From Clostridia bacterium (GTDB lineage: Bacteria > Bacillota > Clostridia > Christensenellales > Aristaeellaceae), in assembly GCA_017458865.1 (NCBI GenBank), contig JAFSZW010000588.1:1-16480 (forward strand): a DNA stretch of 16,480 nucleotides, in the 5' to 3' direction. Made by a program: the position numbers and the translations under genes. The notes beneath the pieces were generated by a model that ran no database searches, was not told the origin of the DNA, and saw nothing but the letters and a program-made list of their open reading frames with translations. Below, piece after piece: positions 6,716 to 14,478 of this stretch (position 1 is its first letter; each line of letters starts with the position of its first letter).

Positions 6716-8638
6716 GTGCAGAATCCAACAGATGGTGCCCAGCACGAAGAGCGAAGAAAACTGAAGTATGGTTTTGAACTGACGGCACTGGCAGTTGCCC
6801 TTTTCCTCCATACATCTTTCTTTGGACAGACGCTGAACGAGGAGAAGGTAACGGTCGAAACCTTCCCTTACAAATATGTGGATGCCTATGGCGATCACCT
6901 GCTGCATCAGCCGGATGCCCAGGGATATCTTGAAACGCAGTGGGGACAGCAGCATTTTGCGGCGATTGCTTATCCTACCATTTCGGAGAACCCGGTAGGG
7001 GATCAGGTCAGCATTACGACATTCCGCGTTCAGATGGAAGCGCTGCGGCGCTCGGGCTATACCTCCATTATGCCCATTGACGTAGAAACATTCTACGAAC
7101 TTGAAACAGGTCTGCCGGAAAAGGCGATCATGATCATTCTGCTGGATGCGGCGGAGGAGAGCATCACCCAGGTTGAGGATATTCTGAATGAGGTGGGCTT
7201 TTCGGCGGTTGTCTGCAATTACGCAGATGAAATCGGTCCAGAAGGCATTATCTCATCCGATACGGTTAAGCGTCTTGCCAATACCGGCCGCATGAGGATC
7301 GGGACGCGCGGTTACAGCCGCAGCTATATCAATGTATTCGACCGGTACGGGAACTTCCTTGGGGAATTGAACGCAAACGAGTTTGATGACCTTGAGTCGT
7401 TCATTGATACGGACTTCGAATATGGGGAAACGGATTATATCCGTGACGCGGACCGGATTCCGGCGGAGACGGAATCCGCCATGCGTCTGCGCATCTCAAA
7501 CAACTACCAGAAGATTCGGGACGTGTATCAGGGTGTACTGGGTGCCATGCCCCAGATGTTTGTCTTTACCGCACCCAATACGGGTTCTTTCGGATATGTG
7601 GAGCTGGCATCAAAGATCAACGGCACCAATATCCGGCAGGACTATGCCATTAACTACAACCGGCAGGGTACTGCGCTCAATACGATTAACAGCTCGGCAT
7701 ATGACCTGAGCTATATCTACGTTTCGGGCAACCAGCCGGTGAACCATGTTCTGATGCGTCTGTGGGATGATACTGCGGATGAGCTCAGCTTTGCGGTCGG
7801 CAACGAGTCCGAGGCTAATAAGTGGATGCTGGTTGACGGTGTTGCCGAATTCGGCAACAACAACATCGTGCTGACGTCCGAACCGGACGGCAAGGCGACC
7901 ATTGCGCTGCGCGGTCTCATGATTGATGACTGCGACCTGTCGGTCCGCCTGCTGGGCAGCGCTGCTGGCCGGCAGAGCGTGTATCTCAGAACGGACCGGA
8001 ATACCCGGGCGGGTATTGAGATCTCCATTGAGGACGGTTCCATTTACATCAGGGAAGCCGGACAGACGCTTGAGACGTGGTACCAGAGCGCGCTGCCGTT
8101 CATGCAGTCGACTGTGTCCCAGGAAGAGGAAGAACTTGCCAGTCGGATTGCGTATGCAGAGGCCATTCTTGAAAACGAGTCGGATTTAAACATCCGGTCG
8201 CAGGCGCAGCAGACGCTCGAGCAGTTGAGACATATCAAGGTTCAGGGCATTTCCGATGGCGGTGTGGTTGCTGAGACGCATTACACCTCAGCAACCCGGA
8301 CCAATATTACGCTGCGCGTCAGGCTGATCGGCAATGCGCTCAGCGTCTGGATCAATGGCAAGCCAATTGTCACTGAGCTGGCGGTCCGCTCAAGCGGCCG
8401 CGGCGTGATTGCGCTGGGGTCCGGTGTGACGGATGGATCCTACAAGGCGATTGATCCGGTTGATGTGACGGACGGCATTTTCGAGGGCCTCGAGATTACG
8501 CCGGTCAATTCGGACAGCTCAGTCTATTATACCTATACGACGAGAATTGCGACAACAAGCAAGAGTGTTGCAGAGAGAACACAGTCGTTTATTACAAAAG
8601 CGATATCAAAGATCCGGTCACTGCTGACATTCAGATAA
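6716..8638 (+). CDS. Membrane-anchored PgaB-like degenerate deacetylase with C-terminal jelly-roll domain
   Basis: This 640-aa protein starts at GTG, 7 nt after AAGGAGG (6702-6708). Residues 19-37 form one hydrophobic segment after a basic stretch (RRKLK), suggesting a signal anchor with the rest outside. Residues about 75-340 follow the PgaB-type deacetylase pattern: an AIAYPTI strand, then EALRRSGYTSI. The catalytic TFDDG equivalent reads LLDAAEE (142-148), keeping one Asp but losing its partner. The His motif reads GTRGYSRS (196-203) with no His. It is probably a pseudoenzyme that may still bind glycan. From about 358 to 632, strands such as LSVRLLGS and ALSVWINGKPIV suggest a concanavalin/LamG or DUF1080-type jelly roll. 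A Glu/Ala-rich helical insert lies at about 463-512. It sits between two other NodB-like genes, with about 60 and 83 nt gaps. Family assignment rests on motif reading only. Confidence 0.75.
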   Translation: MQNPTDGAQHEERRKLKYGFELTALAVALFLHTSFFGQTLNEEKVTVETFPYKYVDAYGDHLLHQPDAQGYLETQWGQQHFAAIAYPTISENPVGDQVSITTFRVQMEALRRSGYTSIMPIDVETFYELETGLPEKAIMIILLDAAEESITQVEDILNEVGFSAVVCNYADEIGPEGIISSDTVKRLANTGRMRIGTRGYSRSYINVFDRYGNFLGELNANEFDDLESFIDTDFEYGETDYIRDADRIPAETESAMRLRISNNYQKIRDVYQGVLGAMPQMFVFTAPNTGSFGYVELASKINGTNIRQDYAINYNRQGTALNTINSSAYDLSYIYVSGNQPVNHVLMRLWDDTADELSFAVGNESEANKWMLVDGVAEFGNNNIVLTSEPDGKATIALRGLMIDDCDLSVRLLGSAAGRQSVYLRTDRNTRAGIEISIEDGSIYIREAGQTLETWYQSALPFMQSTVSQEEEELASRIAYAEAILENESDLNIRSQAQQTLEQLRHIKVQGISDGGVVAETHYTSATRTNITLRVRLIGNALSVWINGKPIVTELAVRSSGRGVIALGSGVTDGSYKAIDPVDVTDGIFEGLEITPVNSDSSVYYTYTTRIATTSKSVAERTQSFITKAISKIRSLLTFR

Positions 8639-8721
8639 TGATCGGGTCAGACTATAGAAGAGTTCCGGGTGAAGCCGGAGCAGGGCCGGCAGACTGAGGA
8701 TTCAGGGAAGGAGGCAGACAG

Positions 8722-11076
8722 ATGGAAAGAAAAAAAGCAGTGACACTGGCACTGGTTGTCGCTTTCTTGGTCTGCACGCTGGTGGTTTTCCTCATGCTTC
8801 GTACGAAACCTGCGGCAAGCAAGGCTGGCACGGAAGCAAACACGCGGGCACTGGTCTCGGTGGTTGATAACATGACAGCGGACGATCTCAATGACGCGCT
8901 TGCCCGGTTCCGTCAGGTGACTGAGGAGGATATCATCAGCATCTCGGAAACGATGCCCCGTTTTACCGGCGAACGTGTAAAGCTGGTCTTTACCGGTACC
9001 GGCTCAGTTGAGATGATGACGGCCCTGGCCAACGTGCTTGAGGAACGGGATCTCAAGAATTCATCCTTCTTCTTCACGGAAGGTGAGATGCGGAGCAGCC
9101 AGAATGCAATTGAGGTGCTGCTGGATCATGATATTGAGGTCGGCCTGATGTATGACAACCAGGGCGGCAGCATGTCAGGAACCAGCGGCGAGGAGCTGGT
9201 GGCAAGCCTGTGCTCGCTTTCTTTCCTGTTCCGCGCAGGATACAACCTGATCCGTGTGCCGGTAATGAGCCGGGAGCGGCCCAGTGTAACCGCCCTGAGG
9301 GCGGCAACGGCGTGCGGTTTCTCTGAGGTTGTGGTTACGCACTCCGAAATCAGTCTGGATGACTGTACCAGTGTGGATATTTCCAGGCAGCTGCTGTTTG
9401 CCGTAGACCGCGGCGATATTGTCCGCGTCCATCTGGATGGCGACAATTCTGAAAAGGTGGTCACCAATCTGACAGCGCTGCTTGATGCACTGGCAGAAAC
9501 GAACTCGAGACTCAAGGCGCAGCAGCGGCTGGCAGTCTGGTCGACTGACTGGGGCCTTGCCTATCCGATCCGTCGTATTGATACGACGGAGGAGGGCGCC
9601 ATGTTCACGTTTACCGGACTTGGCAATCAGGCAGAGCTTGAAAACGTTCTGCAGACACTTCGCTCGCTGAGCGGCAAGGGCCTGTTCTATGTGACACTCG
9701 ACGAGGCGGTTCACGCAAGAGACAGGGTGCGCATGGTGCTGGCCGAGGGGCACAATATCGGCATCTATGTGCCTGATATTGACTCACCGACTGCGGAGGA
9801 ATATCTGACCGAAATGATTTCCTGTGATGAGGAAATCCGGATGCAGTTCGGTTACAGCAATGAACTGCCGGTCTATGTGCCGTATGACCAGGAGTTTAAT
9901 CTGCTCAAGGCGGCCTCCGCCGGCGGCTTCTCGCTGGCAACCGCCTATCTGTTCCCGGTCAGGCCGCAGGATACCCGCAAGGTGGATGATGAGGAGGAAA
10001 TCATGCTGGATATCCTCTCCCGATTTGACCGCACGGTCAACCGGGGCGAGCTGGTCCACTTTGATCTCAACCAGTTCATCTACAGCGATGAGATGAGCGG
10101 AAAACTCATCAAATGCTTTGCTGAGCAGCGCTGTGTGTATCCCCTGCATACCTATCATGCCATGTTCAACAACACGCCAAAGCTCTGGAAGTATCCGCTC
10201 GCTCAGAATGATGTAATCACCTCCATTCGCGGCAGGATCCGACGCGGACAGCTCCGGACATCCCTGATGACGGAGATGACCACGCATTATATCGGATCGC
10301 CGTGGATTGCGGACCCGTTGTCCATGACGGAATTTACGGAGCAGGAGATCAAGACGATCGACAAAACCGGCATTATCAAGAGCAACAGGAACGAGGTCTA
10401 TCTGACCTTTAACGATGCAGACATGGATGCATTCGTGACGCCGCTTTTGCACGTCCTCAAGAAACATAATGCCAAGGCGACGTTCTTTATCCGCACGGAA
10501 ACGGCTGACTGGAACCCGAATCTTTACCGTGCAATTGCCGAGGAAGGGCATGCGCTGGCCATTCGGGCAGATACGACATTTTCAGATGTCTATACCTCAA
10601 CGTACAGCATGACCTCAAATGACATCATGCGCAACCGTGAGGTGGCCATCCGCACTCTGCAGGATGAATTCAAGCTTGCCTATGACACGCTTGTCAATAT
10701 TGCGGGCGACATCCGTCTCAGCGACGGACTGCCGGCTGTGACCAATTTCTTCCGTCCGACGCTCGATGAGATCAATCCGATCGGCATGAGCGCAGCATTT
10801 GACAGCGGCTTTTCGTGGTCTGTCGGCGGAAACTACCTGAATGTGGATCCGGTGATTCCGATTCCGACATCTCTTGCAGATGACGCTGAGAAATACTGGG
10901 TTTACCGGGATGGTCAGCTCTCTGAGATGATCGCAGCGACCAAACCTGGCGCGATCCTGTCCATCTCCTATATCATTGATGAGATGGTGGATCTGCCGAC
11001 TCTGATTGATATCTATCTGACCAATGTCGAGGGCAAATACCGGTTTGTACCGCTGACCAGTGTTCTGGCGCAGTAA
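8722..11076 (+). CDS. Membrane-anchored protein with three degenerate NodB-like domains
   Basis: This 784-aa protein starts 7 nt after AAGGAGG (8708-8714). MERKK is followed by a hydrophobic helix (about 6-26), so it is probably anchored with a large external part. I read three deacetylase-like repeats. In A (about 85-285) motif 1 is VFTGTG (89-94) and motif 2 is VGLMYDN (140-146). In B (about 290-500) motif 1 is TFTGLG (296-301) and motif 2 is HNIGIYVPD (344-352). In C (about 555-784) motif 1 is TFNDAD (562-567), then KATFFIRT, and motif 2 is HALAIRAD (610-617). In active CE4 enzymes these positions read TFDDG and HTxxH, so all three copies lack the full metal site. The C-terminal His-Asp motif is also altered (SISYIIDE). 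The linker between B and C and the final domain closely match the next gene, which makes the two paralogues. Function beyond envelope glycan interaction is unknown. Confidence 0.78.
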   Translation: MERKKAVTLALVVAFLVCTLVVFLMLRTKPAASKAGTEANTRALVSVVDNMTADDLNDALARFRQVTEEDIISISETMPRFTGERVKLVFTGTGSVEMMTALANVLEERDLKNSSFFFTEGEMRSSQNAIEVLLDHDIEVGLMYDNQGGSMSGTSGEELVASLCSLSFLFRAGYNLIRVPVMSRERPSVTALRAATACGFSEVVVTHSEISLDDCTSVDISRQLLFAVDRGDIVRVHLDGDNSEKVVTNLTALLDALAETNSRLKAQQRLAVWSTDWGLAYPIRRIDTTEEGAMFTFTGLGNQAELENVLQTLRSLSGKGLFYVTLDEAVHARDRVRMVLAEGHNIGIYVPDIDSPTAEEYLTEMISCDEEIRMQFGYSNELPVYVPYDQEFNLLKAASAGGFSLATAYLFPVRPQDTRKVDDEEEIMLDILSRFDRTVNRGELVHFDLNQFIYSDEMSGKLIKCFAEQRCVYPLHTYHAMFNNTPKLWKYPLAQNDVITSIRGRIRRGQLRTSLMTEMTTHYIGSPWIADPLSMTEFTEQEIKTIDKTGIIKSNRNEVYLTFNDADMDAFVTPLLHVLKKHNAKATFFIRTETADWNPNLYRAIAEEGHALAIRADTTFSDVYTSTYSMTSNDIMRNREVAIRTLQDEFKLAYDTLVNIAGDIRLSDGLPAVTNFFRPTLDEINPIGMSAAFDSGFSWSVGGNYLNVDPVIPIPTSLADDAEKYWVYRDGQLSEMIAATKPGAILSISYIIDEMVDLPTLIDIYLTNVEGKYRFVPLTSVLAQ

Positions 11077-11100
11077 GCAAACCGACAGGCGCTCACTCGG

Positions 11101-11175
11101 CAGGAATAAGTCCGGTGCGGGAAACCGGCTTTCCTGATATGGGTACTTAATTCCATGGTGTCGAAAGACCGGAAT
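11101..11175 (+). promoter_or_regulatory. Two consecutive hairpins in the intergenic leader before the two-domain NodB-like gene
   Basis: CAGGAA (11101-11106) pairs with TTCCTG (11131-11136), enclosing CCGGT (11112-11116) paired with ACCGG (11124-11128). A second element pairs ATTCC (11150-11154) with GGAAT (11171-11175) around GTC-GAAA-GAC (11160-11169), a GNRA-type tetraloop. Neither is followed by a T-run, so they are more likely RNA processing, stability or translation elements than terminators. The ribosome binding site AAGGAGG (11188-11194) lies 12 nt after the second hairpin. Confidence 0.4.
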
Positions 11176-11201
11176 ATGGCTATAAAGAAGGAGGGACGTT
11201 T

Positions 11202-12980
11202 ATGGGACCGTCCAAGCGGCAGCTGCGCATTACGCTTCTTCTGTTAATCATAAGCATTGCCTCTCTCATAGGCGGTTTCAGGCTGCGTGCGCAGAGAGTA
11301 TCGAAAAAGCCGAGTACTGTGGTGTCAACATCCTCTTATCAGGGGCAGACAGTGCTTGCAGCGACGCCAATGCCGGCATCGACGACACTTGTAGCCAACT
11401 ATACGACCCCTGCGCCGACTTCGCTTGTAGCCAACCTTGACAGCGCACAGCAGGTCACGCTGTCCTCTGCCGGTGGAAACGCATCAGCCAAGGCGATTCA
11501 GATGGTTGAGGCGAACCGGGAGCGTTCGGCGGACATCCTTTCGCATGTATATACCATTCAGAAGGGCATCATGCTGACCTTCCAGGGACTTGGCACTTTG
11601 GATGAGCTCAAAAATGTCCTCAATGTCCTGACAGAAACCGGAAGCGTGGGCACATTCTTTGTATCCTTTGAGGACATTGAGAACCATTCGGATCTCGTTT
11701 CCTATATTGCCAGTGCCGGCCAGGCGGTGGGCCTGGCGGTCAGTACCGGACGGTATCTGTCAACGGAGGATCTGCTCACGGCGATCCTTGAGGCAGAGAA
11801 TACGCTGAGGACAAAGGTCGGATTCAGCGGCCGTGTCTTCCTGAGACCGCAAAGCGGCAGTCCGTCAACCATGCTGCTGCTTGCAGCCTCCGCCGGCGGA
11901 TATACGGTGCTTTCGCAGACGCGGTCCATTGTGACGAATGCGACAGTGTCGATGGGAACAGCCAGCCAGATCTGCGCGAGCACGATTGGCAGCAGCCCGA
12001 TTGGACGCGGTGAGATTCTGCACTTTGAACTGGGACGGAGTACAAACGATCTGCTGGTCGCCAATGTCATCCGTCTTGTGATGAATGCCTACACCTCCTT
12101 TCCTGCGCTTGGCATCCTGGATATGATGACTGAAACGCAGTATGCGTTTGACTATCCGATTCCGGCATCCTCCATCCTGAGCTCAGTCAAGGGCAAGATT
12201 CGTGCCGGACAGCTGACGGGCGATACGATGTCCGTTATTGAGCGGCGGTATATCGGAATAGACTGGATGAAGTCGAAGGGCTTCCTGCCGGGCTTTACGG
12301 ACGAGGAGATCCGAAAGCTGGACAGGTCAGGGGTCATCAAGAACGACCGGGACATGGTCTTCCTGACGTTTGACGGCTGGGGGACAGATGATCGCGTTGA
12401 GGCGCTGCTGGATGTGCTCAAAAAGCATGCGGTCAAGGCGACGTTCTTTATCCGGACCGCGGATGCAGCCAAGAATCCGAGTCTGCTCCGGGAGATCGGT
12501 TTGGCTGGGCACACGATTGGCAGCAATACGCATACCGGCATGTCACTTGCGACGTACCAGTCTAAGAACACATTTTCGGAGCTGAGCGTTGCGCAGGTCA
12601 AGGCGCTGCGTGAGGATCTGGTCAAGAGCTATGAGACGCTGACAAACATTGTCGGTGATCTGACCAGCGGCGGACGGCCGGTGCTGTCCACGCTGTTCCG
12701 CCCCTATCTGCTGGCTGCCAGCAAGAACGGCCTTGAGACCGTATTCGGCTGCGGCTATACATACAGCGTTTCCGGATACTTTACCTTTGAGTATTCCGGT
12801 ATCAAGAGCTCGGATCACTTTGTGAGTACGCTCAGCCAGAAGATCAAGAGCGGTCAGATTTATATCTTCCATCTGGATGATATGCCGGATTTCATGCCGG
12901 GTGCCATAGATGCATACCTGACCAAGATGGAAGGCCAGAGGAAGCGGTTCCGCTTCGTCAGCCTGGCTGAGGTTCTGTAA
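11202..12980 (+). CDS. Membrane-anchored protein with two degenerate NodB-like domains
   Basis: This 592-aa protein starts 7 nt after AAGGAGG. A basic start (KRQLR) and one hydrophobic helix (about 9-27) give a signal anchor, then a Ser/Thr/Pro-rich linker containing the short repeats LVANYTTPAPTSLVANL. In domain 1 (about 120-330) motif 1 is TFQGLG (126-131) and motif 2 is VGLAVSTG (176-183). In domain 2 (about 385-592) motif 1 is TFDGWG (389-394), then KATFFIRT, and motif 2 is HTIGSNTHTG (437-446). It also has FRPYLL and a terminal FHLDD with H557. Domain 2 is the least degraded of the series. It keeps the first Asp and the late His, but the second Asp is Gly and the metal His positions read Asn and Gly; a His (H444) sits between them. 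Weak or altered activity cannot be excluded. Its architecture equals domains B and C of the preceding protein, indicating a duplication. Confidence 0.8.
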   Translation: MGPSKRQLRITLLLLIISIASLIGGFRLRAQRVSKKPSTVVSTSSYQGQTVLAATPMPASTTLVANYTTPAPTSLVANLDSAQQVTLSSAGGNASAKAIQMVEANRERSADILSHVYTIQKGIMLTFQGLGTLDELKNVLNVLTETGSVGTFFVSFEDIENHSDLVSYIASAGQAVGLAVSTGRYLSTEDLLTAILEAENTLRTKVGFSGRVFLRPQSGSPSTMLLLAASAGGYTVLSQTRSIVTNATVSMGTASQICASTIGSSPIGRGEILHFELGRSTNDLLVANVIRLVMNAYTSFPALGILDMMTETQYAFDYPIPASSILSSVKGKIRAGQLTGDTMSVIERRYIGIDWMKSKGFLPGFTDEEIRKLDRSGVIKNDRDMVFLTFDGWGTDDRVEALLDVLKKHAVKATFFIRTADAAKNPSLLREIGLAGHTIGSNTHTGMSLATYQSKNTFSELSVAQVKALREDLVKSYETLTNIVGDLTSGGRPVLSTLFRPYLLAASKNGLETVFGCGYTYSVSGYFTFEYSGIKSSDHFVSTLSQKIKSGQIYIFHLDDMPDFMPGAIDAYLTKMEGQRKRFRFVSLAEVL

Positions 12981-13073
12981 CGGAAAAGGGCTGCGGCTAC
13001 TTGCCCCGGAATCTCCCGGCGGCGGTGCCGATCATGATTCTGCAAAAGCGTATTAATGAGGGGAGGGACGTGA

Positions 13074-13784
13074 ATGGATGCCTATCTGTCGAGTCTTCAT
13101 TTTACCACTGTTTCCGGCATAGATTTTGTTCCTTCTCTGCCGCATCTGTTCATGATCTTTGTCTTTCTTTTCTGCACAGGTCTCATGTTTTTTGTCGGGG
13201 TGCTGCTTAAATGGGCAAATCCCTGCATGTACTTTGGTATCTTCTGTGCGTTCCTGTCCATGCGGAACATTCTGCCCATCTTCAGCGGCGAGGCCATGTG
13301 GATTCCGCTGCTTATGGTTCCGGGATGTCTTGGCGGATGCCTGCTGTATCTTCTGATCACATTTATCATGTGGCTGATGGATATTGACAAAGGCGATATG
13401 AGCGATACGGCCAAGCTGATTCTGGCCACGATGACCGTCGTCAGCGCTGCTATTCTGCTTGGCGTGTTCCTTTACGTTTTTGTGACGCACAGCCTGCTCA
13501 TCATCATTCTTGCGTGCGCCTCTCTTGGCGTGCTTGGCATGCTCAATCAGCGGAAGATCATTGCCAATGCGCACCGATTCAAAACGTATAATGATCTCTA
13601 TGACATTCAGATTGATGAGTATGCCATGAAACTGCAGAAAGATGCGGATCATGTATTTGGCGACGCGGGCGTGTTAGAGGAGAAGAAGGAAAAGCGGGAA
13701 AAGAAAAAAGCGGAGGAAAACAAGCGCCACGGCCTGATGGGCATGCTGCTGGGTGGAAAGAAGCGCGGAGGCAAAGATGCTTGA
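13074..13784 (+). CDS. Polytopic membrane protein with charged C-terminal tail, unknown family
   Basis: I do not recognise this 236-aa protein. It has four to five hydrophobic segments, at about 24-45, 50-70, 77-101, 115-136 and 138-153, separated by short loops. A roughly 80-residue hydrophilic region follows and ends in a Lys/Glu-rich stretch (EEKKEKREKKKAEE, about 204-217) and GGKKRGGKDA, presumably cytoplasmic by the positive-inside rule. A strong ribosome binding site, GGGGAGGG (13060-13067), lies 6 nt before the ATG. The 3' end overlaps the start of the VTC-domain gene by 8 nt, so the two are probably translationally coupled. The position between the NodB-like proteins and the VTC/DUF4956/CotH trio suggests a membrane platform for the complex. 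No GAF or GGDEF signature is visible, so a standard PelD is unlikely. Confidence 0.8.
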   Translation: MDAYLSSLHFTTVSGIDFVPSLPHLFMIFVFLFCTGLMFFVGVLLKWANPCMYFGIFCAFLSMRNILPIFSGEAMWIPLLMVPGCLGGCLLYLLITFIMWLMDIDKGDMSDTAKLILATMTVVSAAILLGVFLYVFVTHSLLIIILACASLGVLGMLNQRKIIANAHRFKTYNDLYDIQIDEYAMKLQKDADHVFGDAGVLEEKKEKREKKKAEENKRHGLMGMLLGGKKRGGKDA

Positions 13785-14478
13785 TATTGAGCGGTTTGAA
13801 TCCAAGTACAAGATGGACCGCATGGAAGCGGTACTGATTCAAAAGCGTCTTGAACAGTACATCGCCCAGGATCCCTATTCGAAGGGAGACGGGTATCTGG
13901 TGCGGAGCGTCTATTTTGATACCATATTCAATAAGGATTTTTACGCACGTGAGGAAAGCCTGACACACCGGCATCACATCCGGCTGAGGACATACCCGGA
14001 AAAGCCTGATCTGATTTCCCTTGAGTACAAGGAGAAAAACAGTGCCACGGTACGCAAGCGCAGTCTGCCGGTGACCCGGCAGGAAGCAGGCAGTTTGCTG
14101 CGGGCAGATTATTCTGTCCTGCGTAGTCACAAGAGTCCGTTCGCGCGGATGCTGTACCGCAAAATGACGCTTGAGACTTACCGCCCCTGCGTGTTGATTG
14201 AGTATCGGCGAAAGGCGTATGTGCGCAAGGAAAACAACATCCGGATTACATTTGATTCAAGTCTCCGGGCGGAGGAGGCCAGACTTGATCTGTTTGGTTC
14301 AAGTGCAGGCTTTGCCCCCGTCGGGCGTCAGAGCCAGGTGATCATGGAGCTTAAGTATTCCGATTTCTTCATGAGCGACCTTAAGTCCGCCATCGGCACA
14401 AAGCTGCTGAGGGCAGAGCCATCCGGCAAATACCAAAGGGCCAGAATGATATTTATGTCAGGGAGGAACTACTTATGA
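13777..14478 (+). CDS. VTC-domain (polyphosphate polymerase-type, CYTH superfamily) protein
   Basis: This 233-aa protein matches the VTC domain, whose yeast Vtc4 version makes polyphosphate from ATP inside a beta tunnel. Expected charged tunnel residues appear in order: RFESKY (6-11), VRSVYFD (42-48), IRLRTY with R69 and R71, LEYKEK with E83 and K85, YRPCVLIEYRR (135-145), RITFD (156-160), MELKY with E191 and K193, and GKY (217-219). Length fits a single bacterial VTC/CYTH barrel with no signal peptide or membrane helix, so it should be cytoplasmic. The ATG at 13777 follows GGAGG (13767-13771) by 5 nt; an upstream in-frame GTG at 13753 is less convincing. It overlaps the previous gene by 8 nt and the DUF4956 gene by 4 nt. 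Bacterial VTC proteins paired with DUF4956 and CotH are recurrent, but their product is not established to my knowledge. Confidence 0.9.
   Translation: MLDIERFESKYKMDRMEAVLIQKRLEQYIAQDPYSKGDGYLVRSVYFDTIFNKDFYAREESLTHRHHIRLRTYPEKPDLISLEYKEKNSATVRKRSLPVTRQEAGSLLRADYSVLRSHKSPFARMLYRKMTLETYRPCVLIEYRRKAYVRKENNIRITFDSSLRAEEARLDLFGSSAGFAPVGRQSQVIMELKYSDFFMSDLKSAIGTKLLRAEPSGKYQRARMIFMSGRNYL

Noticed and set aside
9784..10551. Long - strand open frame inside the three-domain NodB-like gene
   Set aside because: It is antisense to a gene with a strong ribosome binding site and recognisable motifs, and has no family signature itself.
11181..11186. TATAAA as a -10 box before the two-domain NodB-like gene
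   Set aside because: No -35-like hexamer at 16-18 bases upstream and it sits directly against the ribosome binding site.
13074..13784. Calling the membrane protein PelD or PelE of a Pel exopolysaccharide system
   Set aside because: No GAF, GGDEF or TPR-like region is visible and no PelF or PelG lies in the window.
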